DNA from: an uncultured Pelagibacteraceae bacterium
GTDB taxonomy: Bacteria > Pseudomonadota > Alphaproteobacteria > Pelagibacterales > Pelagibacteraceae
Direction of reading: 5' to 3'
DNA: 64,000 nucleotides
Assembly (NCBI GenBank): GCA_902604975.1
Contig: CACLAY010000002.1
Span: 124,001-188,000 of the forward strand
Part shown: piece after piece, positions 30,138-38,548 of the stretch
Layout of the letters: every line of letters starts with the position of its first letter
Numbering within the stretch: position 1 is the stretch's first letter
Notes under the pieces: generated by a model
What the model was told of the DNA's origin: nothing
Databases searched by the model: none
What the model saw: the letters and a program-made list of their open reading frames with translations, nothing else
Translations under genes and position numbers: made by a program

Positions 30138-31019
30138 ATGCTAACTAGAAATCAATTAGGCTTTTTGTACATGTTTCTGTCAGTGTGTGCATTTTCAATG
30201 ATGGACGTACTTGTTAAGTGGTCTGAGAATTATCCTGTTGGTGAAGTTCTTTTTTTTAGAGGAATTTGCGGACTAATACCTATATTTTTTTTAATACCAA
30301 AAGAAAACTACACAAATTTTTATAAAACAGATCGACCTAAATTACATTTCTTTAGATGTGCTGCAGGATTAATGGCAATAGTATCAGTATTTATTGCACT
30401 ACGAAATTTGCCACTGGCAACTGTTGTAGGTATTTCTTTTGCAGCACCGATTTTTGCAACAATTTTATCTATTTATTTTTTGTCAGAAAAAATTGGTAAA
30501 TATCGTTGGTTAGCAGTTTTAATTGGTTTTCTTGGAGTAATAATTATTACACAACCAGGTATTTCGAATTTAAATTTTTATTATATTTACCCAATAATTT
30601 TTTGTTTAGGAATGTCATATGTTGCAATTGCTATCAGGCAGTTATCTACATCTGAACCAATTTGGCTTATTTCTTTTTATTTTTCAGTAGCGATATCTAT
30701 TTTAGGTTTGTTTACAATTCCATTTGGATGGGTAATGCCAACATTAATAGATTTTATTCTTTTGTGTATGATTGGTTTGCTTGGAGGTATTGCTAATTTA
30801 CTACTTGGACAATCTTATAAACTTTCAGAAGTTTCTTTAGTTACTCCACTTAAGTATTTGAGCTTAGTATTTGCAATTGTATTTGGTTATTTTATTTGGA
30901 ATGAAATACCGTCTTATAAAACTTTATTGGGTTCATTACTTGTAGTGTTATCTTCATTAATTATATTTAGAAGAGAAATCTATTTGAAAAAACCAAACTT
31001 AATTTTTAAAAATGAGTAA
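30138..31019 (+). CDS. DMT/EamA-family transporter
   Basis: About 10 TM; FSMMDVLVKWSENYPVGEVLFFRGICGLIP; repeated EamA topology. Confidence 0.8.
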   Translation: MLTRNQLGFLYMFLSVCAFSMMDVLVKWSENYPVGEVLFFRGICGLIPIFFLIPKENYTNFYKTDRPKLHFFRCAAGLMAIVSVFIALRNLPLATVVGISFAAPIFATILSIYFLSEKIGKYRWLAVLIGFLGVIIITQPGISNLNFYYIYPIIFCLGMSYVAIAIRQLSTSEPIWLISFYFSVAISILGLFTIPFGWVMPTLIDFILLCMIGLLGGIANLLLGQSYKLSEVSLVTPLKYLSLVFAIVFGYFIWNEIPSYKTLLGSLLVVLSSLIIFRREIYLKKPNLIFKNE

Positions 31020-31635
31020 ACCTCCGATTTATTGGTCAAAGGCAGTAAAGTATCTTTCTAAGGATAAGATAATGAAGAAACTTATTTCCAAATACAAAGA
31101 TAAAACCTTAACAACAAGAAAAGATATTTTTTTATCTCTATGCAAAAGTATAATAGGACAACAGATAAGTGTTGCAGCAGCAAATTCTGTATTTTTAAAG
31201 TTTAAAAAAGAATGTAGAGGAAAGATAAATCCAAAAGTAGTTAATGCCATTACCTCTAGTCGGTTGAAAAAATGTGGTTTAAGCAGACAAAAAGTTAGAG
31301 GAATTAAAGAGTTGGCAAAAAAATTTGTAAATAAAACATTTAATCCAAGAGTTATAAAAAAAATGGGAGACGAGGAGGCAATTCTTTATTTATCTGAGTT
31401 AAGACAAATAGGCAGATGGTCTGCCGAGATGATATTGCTATTTACTTACAATAGATCAAACATATGGCCCGTTCAAGATATTGGTTTACTTAGAGCTATT
31501 TCAAACAATTATAGGAAAAGCTATTTACCGCCCATGAGCTATGTAAATCTATTGAAAAAGAGGTTTTCTCCATATTGTTCCGTGGCTACTTGGTATTTAT
31601 GGCGTTCCATAGATGATGAGCCAATACAGTACTAA
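31012..31635 (+). CDS. DNA-3-methyladenine glycosylase II-like (HhH-GPD)
   Basis: SLCKSIIGQQISVAAANSVFLKF; LRQIGRWSAEMILLF; WPVQDIGLLRAI. Confidence 0.82.
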   Translation: MSKPPIYWSKAVKYLSKDKIMKKLISKYKDKTLTTRKDIFLSLCKSIIGQQISVAAANSVFLKFKKECRGKINPKVVNAITSSRLKKCGLSRQKVRGIKELAKKFVNKTFNPRVIKKMGDEEAILYLSELRQIGRWSAEMILLFTYNRSNIWPVQDIGLLRAISNNYRKSYLPPMSYVNLLKKRFSPYCSVATWYLWRSIDDEPIQY

Positions 31636-31919
31636 GTGCCTTCAACTATTTGATGATGTCTTACAGCATGGCCTTTAATAACGTCTAGTGCTTCCTGATA
31701 TTCTGGGGAATCATAAAATTCTATTGCTGTGTTGTAATCTGTAAATTCAACTACAGTAGTTCTAGGAGAGTTTATTCCCTCATTTGTTCTATTTTTTCCG
31801 CCTCTAATTATAAATATCCCTGAGTATTTATCTGCAGCAATCTTGGCTTTTAGTGCATATTCCTCTAGTTTTTTCTCACTATTAATTTTTTCCCACACAC
31901 AAACTACGTAACCTTTCAT
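31632..31919 (-). CDS. DUF1330 family protein
   Basis: 95 aa, FIIRGGKNRTNEG...VVEFTDYNTAIEFYDSPEYQEA, typical DUF1330 fold. Confidence 0.8.
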   Translation of the reverse strand: MKGYVVCVWEKINSEKKLEEYALKAKIAADKYSGIFIIRGGKNRTNEGINSPRTTVVEFTDYNTAIEFYDSPEYQEALDVIKGHAVRHHQIVEGT

Positions 31920-31961
31920 AATTTTTCTTTATCTATCATTATATAATCAATTTTTACTTTA

Positions 31962-32264
31962 TCAAATTTGTTCTTGTTCTACTCCTTCAACAATAAACAT
32001 TATTCTCTTAGTTGTATCCTCTGCATGAGTCCAAGCAGATTTATATTCAGTTGACTCATGGCATGACATAGCATCATTGTAAGTCGGAAACTCCCATATT
32101 ACAGTACGCACAATGTTCGGGCCAGTAAACGACTTTAATTTTCCACCTCTAACTACTGGTTTTCCGCCATAACTTTTTATTATAGGAACAGCCTTTTCTC
32201 CATATTTTTTTAAGTTATCCTGGCTTGAGATTTCTAAGTATAGACTTATCCAATAAGTTTTCAT
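31962..32264 (-). CDS. DUF1330 family protein (paralogue)
   Basis: 100 aa, KPVVRGGKLKSFTG...IWEFPTYNDAMSCHESTEYKSA, aligned with neighbour. Confidence 0.78.
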   Translation of the reverse strand: MKTYWISLYLEISSQDNLKKYGEKAVPIIKSYGGKPVVRGGKLKSFTGPNIVRTVIWEFPTYNDAMSCHESTEYKSAWTHAEDTTKRIMFIVEGVEQEQI

Positions 32265-32307
32265 ATTTATCCTTTTTTAATATTTTTATTTATGATACCA
32301 AATTTTT

Positions 32308-32832
32308 ATGGCTGATAAATTAATAATTACTTATGAAGAATATAAAAAGGTAGTCGAAAAACTTGCTTTAGAAATTGAAAAAAAATACAAGCCAACAGTA
32401 TTAGTTGGCATCATGAGAGGTGCAGCTCCAATTATAGACATTTTATCTAGAATTTTTAAATTACCTACCGCTTATGTCGTAATTCAAAGTTACACCGGTG
32501 ATACGGTACAAGATAAACAAGGGGAGCTTATATTTGCAAGAGATATAAGTGCAATTGCAACTAATGAAGATTTTAAAAATGTATTGTTAGTAGACGATCT
32601 ATCAGACACAGGACTAACCTTAAATAAAAGTATAGAGTGGCTTAAAGAATATGAACCTGTTAAGGACCACATAAGTGAAATTAAAACAGCGTGTCTTTGG
32701 AAAAAAAAATCTTCCACTTTTACTCCTGATTTCTGTCCAATTTTATTAGATAATGATCCATGGATTGTTCAACCATCAGAGTATTATGATGAAATCGATA
32801 TTGATGGTTTGAAAAAAAAATATTCAAAATAA
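32308..32832 (+). CDS. Purine (hypoxanthine/xanthine) phosphoribosyltransferase
   Basis: VGIMRGAAPIIDILSRIF; NVLLVDDLSDTGLTL PRPP-binding motif. Confidence 0.83.
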   Translation: MADKLIITYEEYKKVVEKLALEIEKKYKPTVLVGIMRGAAPIIDILSRIFKLPTAYVVIQSYTGDTVQDKQGELIFARDISAIATNEDFKNVLLVDDLSDTGLTLNKSIEWLKEYEPVKDHISEIKTACLWKKKSSTFTPDFCPILLDNDPWIVQPSEYYDEIDIDGLKKKYSK

Positions 32833-32836
32833 AAAA

Positions 32837-32858
32837 AAGGCCAGACTAAGCTGGCCTT
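32837..32858. terminator. Bidirectional intrinsic terminator
   Basis: AAGGCCAG-ACTAAG-CTGGCCTT perfect 8-bp stem, flanked by A-tract on left and TTTCTTTTTT on right, between convergent genes. Confidence 0.85.
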
Positions 32859-32879
32859 AATTTCTTTTTTAATAGAGTT

Positions 32880-33944
32880 TTATTGAGGTATATCTCCTTC
32901 TACTCCTTTCACATATACATTCATTCCTGCTAACATACCATCGTCTGCTACTGCACCTTCAGCAACAAGTATATTTCCCTTTTGATCATAAATTGGACCT
33001 GTAAAAGAGTGTGCTTTACCAGAAGCTAAGTCTTTTTGGAGTTGTTCAACTTCTTTAATTAAATCACTTCCCATTGCAGAATTATATGGAGCCATCGCTA
33101 CCATTCCTTCTTTTAATCCATGCCAAGTATCTTGTTGTTTCCAAGTACCATCTCTTGCTGCAATTGATCTTTCCACATAGTAAGGTGCCCAATCATCAAT
33201 AATTGACGTTAATATAGATTTTGGAGCAAATCTTTGCATGTCACTTGCTTGACCAAATGACCAAACTCCTGCTTTTTCTGCAACTTGTACCGGAGCAGTA
33301 CTATCAGTATGTTGCATAATTATATCCGCACCTTGATCAATCAAAGCTTGAGCTGCTTCAGACTCTTTTCCTGGATCATACCAAGTAAAAACCCAAACAA
33401 TTTTTGTTTTAATATCAGGATTTACTTTTTGAGCGGCTAATGTCATTGCATTAATTCCTCTTATAACCTCAGGAATTGGAAAAGAAGCAATGTATCCAAT
33501 AGTATTTGTCTTTGTCATCTTTCCAGCCATATGTCCTAATAAAGTTCTACCTTCATAAAACCTTGCAGAATATGTTGAGACATTTGAATGCTCTCTTTTG
33601 TAACCAGTTGCATGTTCAAATTTTACATTTGGAAAATCTTTAGCAACCTTGTTTGTCGGATCCATATATCCAAAACTAGTCGTAAAGATTAGGTCGTGAC
33701 CAGATTGTGCTAATTGTCTTATAACTCTTTCTGCATCAGCACCTTCAGGCACACTTTCTACATAAGTAGTTTTTATTCCCAATGCTTCCACTGCATTTCT
33801 TCCTTCATGGTGTTGGTATGTCCATCCATGGTCTCCAGTTGGACCAACATAAACAAAACCAACTTTAAATTCTGCATTTGCATATAAGCTAAGGCCAAGC
33901 AAAAATAATACAGAAATTAAACTTCTTAAAAATAGTTTATACAT
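32880..33944 (-). CDS. BMP-family ABC transporter substrate-binding protein
   Basis: Signal peptide; FKVGFVYVGPTGDHGWTYQHHEGR; VRQLAQSGHDLIFTTSFGYMDP. Confidence 0.9.
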   Translation of the reverse strand: MYKLFLRSLISVLFLLGLSLYANAEFKVGFVYVGPTGDHGWTYQHHEGRNAVEALGIKTTYVESVPEGADAERVIRQLAQSGHDLIFTTSFGYMDPTNKVAKDFPNVKFEHATGYKREHSNVSTYSARFYEGRTLLGHMAGKMTKTNTIGYIASFPIPEVIRGINAMTLAAQKVNPDIKTKIVWVFTWYDPGKESEAAQALIDQGADIIMQHTDSTAPVQVAEKAGVWSFGQASDMQRFAPKSILTSIIDDWAPYYVERSIAARDGTWKQQDTWHGLKEGMVAMAPYNSAMGSDLIKEVEQLQKDLASGKAHSFTGPIYDQKGNILVAEGAVADDGMLAGMNVYVKGVEGDIPQ

Positions 33945-34032
33945 TTGATTTCCCCTTTAAATTTAATTTTGTGATACTACAAACTATTCAATATTCTAAT
34001 AAAAAAAAATATTTATTTTGGAATAGCTAACA

Positions 34033-34965
34033 TCACTTTTCCTTATAGAAGATTTGTCCCAGTGAAGTTGGTGTATTCAGTTTTATTTTTCTACTGTCAC
34101 GAGAAATTACAACTAAAACTATTATTGTCATGATGTAAGGTAATGCACTTAATAATTGAACTGGAATTCTTAAGCCCACGGCCTGCATATGTAATTGTAA
34201 AATTGTAATTCCACCAAATATTAATGCGCCTATAAGAACTTTAATCGGACTCCATGTTGCAAAAACTACTAAAGCTAGTGCAATCCATCCTCTACCCCCT
34301 GTCATATTCTCAATCCATTGGGGAGTGTATATTAATGACAGGTATGCACCTGCTAATCCACACATTGCACCTCCATAAAGAATGCAACTATATCTTACTA
34401 ATGTAACATTGATTCCTTGATTAGAGGCTGAAGTTGGTGAATCCCCAACGGCTCTGATAATTAAACCAGTTTTAGTCTTCTTCAAAAAATAATTTGTTAA
34501 AAAAGGTAATCCAAATGCAAAATATAATATAATTGAATGACCAAAGAATATAGGACCCAAAAAAGGAATACTTTCTTTTAAATTAAGGAATAATAACGGA
34601 AATTCCTTTCCTGGAATTCCAACAAAATTCTTTCCTATCATTGCTGACATTCCAATACCAAAGATAGTTAGTGCAAGACCTGTAGCTACGTGATTTGTAA
34701 GGAGTGATTGGGTAAGTAATCCAAAAATAAGAGATAAAATTAAACCTGACAGCATAGAGCCTACTACTGCAAAAAATAAATTATCAGTCACTACCATTAA
34801 AGCAAATCCAGAAATTGCTCCAATTATCATCATTCCTTCTACCCCAAGATTTAAAACACCAGATCTCTCCGTTATTAATTCTCCAGATGCGGCAAGTATT
34901 AAAGGAACTGATGATGCCATGATGGCACCAATTAAAATACCTATAAAATTTAAATCAAAGCTCAT
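34033..34965 (-). CDS. BMP-type ABC transporter permease 2
   Basis: GELITERSGVLNLGVEGMMIIGAISGF; VRYSCILYGGAMCGLAGAYLSL. Confidence 0.88.
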   Translation of the reverse strand: MSFDLNFIGILIGAIMASSVPLILAASGELITERSGVLNLGVEGMMIIGAISGFALMVVTDNLFFAVVGSMLSGLILSLIFGLLTQSLLTNHVATGLALTIFGIGMSAMIGKNFVGIPGKEFPLLFLNLKESIPFLGPIFFGHSIILYFAFGLPFLTNYFLKKTKTGLIIRAVGDSPTSASNQGINVTLVRYSCILYGGAMCGLAGAYLSLIYTPQWIENMTGGRGWIALALVVFATWSPIKVLIGALIFGGITILQLHMQAVGLRIPVQLLSALPYIMTIIVLVVISRDSRKIKLNTPTSLGQIFYKEK

Positions 34966-36040
34966 TTTTTTTTAAACCTAAAAATTTTATTTTAAAAAAT
35001 AACAAATAATCAGACCCAAGAAGAAAAAATAAAATCATTCCTTGAAAAACTTGACCTGTATATTTTGGTACTTGCAAAAATATCTGAGCTGTTTCTGCTC
35101 CTAAATAAGTTAATGCAACAATTAAAGATGCAAATATAATTCCAACTGGATTTAGTCTTCCTAAAAAGGCAACAATTATTGCTGTGAATCCATAATCAGG
35201 AGAAATGTTTCTATGTAATTGTCCTATTGGTCCTGTTATCTCGCCTACACCTGCGAGACCAGCACATGCACCACTAACCATAAAAACAATAATAATCATT
35301 GTCTTACCTTTGTACCCTGCATATTTCGCAGTTTTTAAACTTAAGCCTGAAACTTTTATTTGAAAACCTAAATAAGTTTTGTACAATATAAGCCAGCTTA
35401 AGAATACAGTGATGAGAGTAATAAATATTCCAGCATGAATTCTTAAACCATCAAATAAAATTGGCATTCTTGCAGACTCACTAAATTGTCTTGTTTCTGG
35501 AAAATTAAAACCTTCGGGATTGCTCCAAGGACCAACCACTAAATAATCTAATAATAATTTTGCAACATAAACCAGCATTAAGCTGACTAAAATTTCATTA
35601 GTATTAAAATAGGTTTTTAAAATTGCCGGTATCATTGCAAATAACATTCCACCAATTGCTCCAGATAATATAATTATTGGTAAAACATAGAATCCATCAT
35701 GATTATAAAATAACAAAGCAACTCCGCCGCCGACTATTCCACCAAAAATAAGTTGACCTTCTGCACCAATATTCCAATTATTACTTTTAAAACAAAAAGA
35801 TAAACCTATCGCTATTAAACAAAGTGGTGTAGCTTTTACCAAAAGTTCACTTAATCCGTATAAATCTGAAATGGGGGTAATAAAAAAAAATTTTAAAGCC
35901 TCAATAGGATTAAACCCCAAAATATAAAAAATAATCCCACCACCGAATAATGTGAGAAAAATGGCTAAAACTGGTGTTAAAAAGTAAATTGATCGAGATA
36001 CATCATTACGCTTTTCAATTTTAATCAATTGAACCTCCAC
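34955..36040 (-). CDS. BMP-type ABC transporter permease 1
   Basis: SFCFKSNNWNIGAEGQLIFGGIVGGGVAL; GFTAIIVAFLGRLNPVGIIFASLIVA. Confidence 0.88.
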   Translation of the reverse strand: MEVQLIKIEKRNDVSRSIYFLTPVLAIFLTLFGGGIIFYILGFNPIEALKFFFITPISDLYGLSELLVKATPLCLIAIGLSFCFKSNNWNIGAEGQLIFGGIVGGGVALLFYNHDGFYVLPIIILSGAIGGMLFAMIPAILKTYFNTNEILVSLMLVYVAKLLLDYLVVGPWSNPEGFNFPETRQFSESARMPILFDGLRIHAGIFITLITVFLSWLILYKTYLGFQIKVSGLSLKTAKYAGYKGKTMIIIVFMVSGACAGLAGVGEITGPIGQLHRNISPDYGFTAIIVAFLGRLNPVGIIFASLIVALTYLGAETAQIFLQVPKYTGQVFQGMILFFLLGSDYLLFFKIKFLGLKKNEL

Positions 36041-37520
36041 CCATCAAAATTCCTAATTTTTCAGCAGTAACAGTATCTGCATTCATTATTTTAGATAGTT
36101 TACCTTTATAAATTACACAAATACGGTCACTTAATTTTAATAGTTCATCGTTATCAGTAGAAATTAATATTGATGATTTTCCTTGTTCATTAATTTGAAT
36201 TAATGTTTCATGAATGTAGTTGATCGCACCAACATCAAGACCCCATGTTGGGTTAAAACATACCAATAATTCAGGTGAAGTAATTAATTCTCTTCCAATA
36301 ATCAATTTTTGAAGATTTCCACCAGATAAAAATTGACTTTTTAATTCAACATTGTCTGTATTGACAGAAAAATTAGAAAGTATCTTTTTGGAATGTTCTT
36401 TTATTTTCTTTTCATTCACTAAACCTTTTTCAAAAAAGTTTGATGACTTAAAATTGTTTAATGCAACATTTTCATATATCTTTAACTCAGGGACTGCAGC
36501 TTGAGAGATACGATCTTCAGGTGAAAAAGCCATTAGGTATTCTCTTCTTTCTCTAGGATTTAACTTGCCAATTTCTTTATTTCTAAACATTATAGAAGTA
36601 CCTTCCGTAATAATTTCCCCACTCAATATTTGAAATAATTCATTTTGTCCATTTCCTGAAATTCCAGCTATACCTAAACACTCTCCTTTTTTTAGAGAAA
36701 GGTTTAAATTATTTAAGTTTGTTTCATATGGGTCGTCACTTTTAAAACTTAAATTTGAGATTTTTAAAATTTCCTTGCTATTTTTAAAATTATTAATTTT
36801 TTTTTTAATAGTATTTAAATTTTCACCTACCATTTTATTAGCTAAACTCTCAATTTTTTCATCAATCGTATTACTAACGGAAACTACTTTGCCTTTTCTC
36901 ATTACTGCTACCTCATCACAAAGTGACAAAACTTCTTTTAATTTGTGAGTAATATAAATAATTAAAATTCCATCTTTAGAAAATTGTTTTAAAGAAATAA
37001 ATAAATCATCAGTTTCTTGTTCAGTCAAAACTGATGTGGGTTCATCCATAATCAATACTTTTGGATTTCTAATTAAACACCTTATAATTTCTACTTTTTG
37101 TTTTTGACCTGCTGATAAATTTAGAACTGGAATATCTAGATCAATTTTAAAATTGTACTTTTTTAATATACTGTCAACTAAAACTCTTAGATCTTTATCT
37201 TTTTTGTCACTATCGATACTTAAATTTTCAAATACTGATAAAGTCTCGAAGAGGTTGAAATGTTGAAAAACCATTCCAATATTATTTTTTTTGGCATCTA
37301 GGGGAGAGTTAAGTTTAATGCTTTCATCATTTAAAAAAACTTCACCCTCGTCAGGTTTTACTACTCCAGATAAGATTTTAACTAGAGTAGATTTGCCAGC
37401 CCCATTTTCTCCCAATAATGCATATATTTTCCCACTTCCAAATTCTAATGATACTTTATCGTTTGCAATACATCCTGGATAAATTTTTGAAATTTCTGAT
37501 ACTTTAAGTTTTGTGTTCAT
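36021..37520 (-). CDS. BMP-type ABC transporter ATP-binding protein (two ABC domains)
   Basis: ALLGENGAGKSTLVKILSG, LSAGQKQKVEIIRCLIRNPKVLIMDEPTSVLT; second domain LSGGNLQKLIIGREL. Confidence 0.92.
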   Translation of the reverse strand: MNTKLKVSEISKIYPGCIANDKVSLEFGSGKIYALLGENGAGKSTLVKILSGVVKPDEGEVFLNDESIKLNSPLDAKKNNIGMVFQHFNLFETLSVFENLSIDSDKKDKDLRVLVDSILKKYNFKIDLDIPVLNLSAGQKQKVEIIRCLIRNPKVLIMDEPTSVLTEQETDDLFISLKQFSKDGILIIYITHKLKEVLSLCDEVAVMRKGKVVSVSNTIDEKIESLANKMVGENLNTIKKKINNFKNSKEILKISNLSFKSDDPYETNLNNLNLSLKKGECLGIAGISGNGQNELFQILSGEIITEGTSIMFRNKEIGKLNPRERREYLMAFSPEDRISQAAVPELKIYENVALNNFKSSNFFEKGLVNEKKIKEHSKKILSNFSVNTDNVELKSQFLSGGNLQKLIIGRELITSPELLVCFNPTWGLDVGAINYIHETLIQINEQGKSSILISTDNDELLKLSDRICVIYKGKLSKIMNADTVTAEKLGILMGGGSID

Positions 37521-37659
37521 TAGAATCGGTTTGATAGTAATAAAAATAAAGAATTAAGTAATATAAATACATTATATTTGTCTAATTTTGATGGAAAACT
37601 TATTTTTTTTTCAACTTTTAAGTTAATCTTTTGTCACATTTCAGTATTATAAATAAATC

Positions 37660-37962
37660 ATGAAAATTAGATTCGCTATTACATTAATATCAATACTTTT
37701 TTTAACTGCAGGCTGTAAAACTATTCAGAATAAAACTGACGAGGTTGTAGAAAAGGAAAATAAAAAATATGGTTTATTTGTTGGTGGAGATGTTAATAAA
37801 ATGAAGTTAGAATTAGGGGCTCCTAACGAAGATATGGTCAATGATACTGGCAATGAAGTTTTAATTTATAAAACAAAAAAATACGGTGTACCCTGTGAAC
37901 GAAGATTTGAAGTCAACGCTAGCGGAACTATTATTGCTTTCAGTTCTAGTGGATGTTTTTAA
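37660..37962 (+). CDS. Small lipoprotein, unknown function
   Basis: Signal peptide with lipobox LFLTAGCKT; 100 aa; KLELGAPNEDM resembles outer-membrane assembly/SmpA-like repeats weakly. Confidence 0.7.
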   Translation: MKIRFAITLISILFLTAGCKTIQNKTDEVVEKENKKYGLFVGGDVNKMKLELGAPNEDMVNDTGNEVLIYKTKKYGVPCERRFEVNASGTIIAFSSSGCF

Positions 37963-37963
37963 A

Positions 37964-37985
37964 CTTGTGGGGCGAACCCCACAAG
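37964..37985. terminator. Stem-loop between convergent genes
   Basis: CTTGTGGGG-CGAA-CCCCACAAG perfect 9-bp stem (UUCG loop on - strand, followed there by TTTAAAAAC); T-tract weak. Confidence 0.6.
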
Positions 37986-38000
37986 CAAGGTTAAACTTTA

Positions 38001-38447
38001 TTATTTAATATCAATAAGTCTTTTTTTCTTGTGATCTGGTAAAATTCTTTCACAAGCAATTGTCAAAAGACCATCCTTAAGTTCAGCTCCATTTACTTTT
38101 ACATCATCTGCAATAGTAAAAGATCTCGCGAATTGTCTTTGTGATATTCCTTTGTGAATTATTTCACCATCTACATTTTGATCTTCAGACTTATTAAGTT
38201 GTTTAGTTCTAACAGTTAATATATTATCTTCGAACTCAACCTCGACATCTTTTTTATTAAAACCAGCTAAAGCAACTTCTATTGAATAGTTGTCTTTACC
38301 AGTTTTTCTTATGTTGTATGGTGGATAATTTGATTGCATTGTCATGCCACCATTACCAAGCATGCTTTCGAATTGGTCAAACATATCGTCGAAACCAATA
38401 GAAAACGGTCTTAGTGAGTTAAAGATAGATAGATCCTTACTTGTCAT
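38001..38447 (-). CDS. Small heat-shock protein Hsp20
   Basis: FDDMFDQFESML; YNIRKTGKDNYSIEVALAGFNKKDVEVEFEDNILTV; ARSFTIADDVKVNGAELKDGLLTI. Confidence 0.93.
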   Translation of the reverse strand: MTSKDLSIFNSLRPFSIGFDDMFDQFESMLGNGGMTMQSNYPPYNIRKTGKDNYSIEVALAGFNKKDVEVEFEDNILTVRTKQLNKSEDQNVDGEIIHKGISQRQFARSFTIADDVKVNGAELKDGLLTIACERILPDHKKKRLIDIK

Positions 38448-38510
38448 ATTTACTCCTTTTGTTTAAGCAAGTTAATTTATGTAAGCCCCATGAGGCGACT
38501 TACCATTCAT

Positions 38511-38537
38511 ATATGGTGATTAAATATAAAATTTCAA
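38511..38537 (-). promoter_or_regulatory. Candidate sigma32-type heat-shock promoter of hsp20
   Basis: - strand TTGAAA, 13-nt spacer, CACCATAT (consensus CTTGAAA/CCCCATNT). Confidence 0.5.
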
Positions 38538-38548
38538 TACAAGATTAT

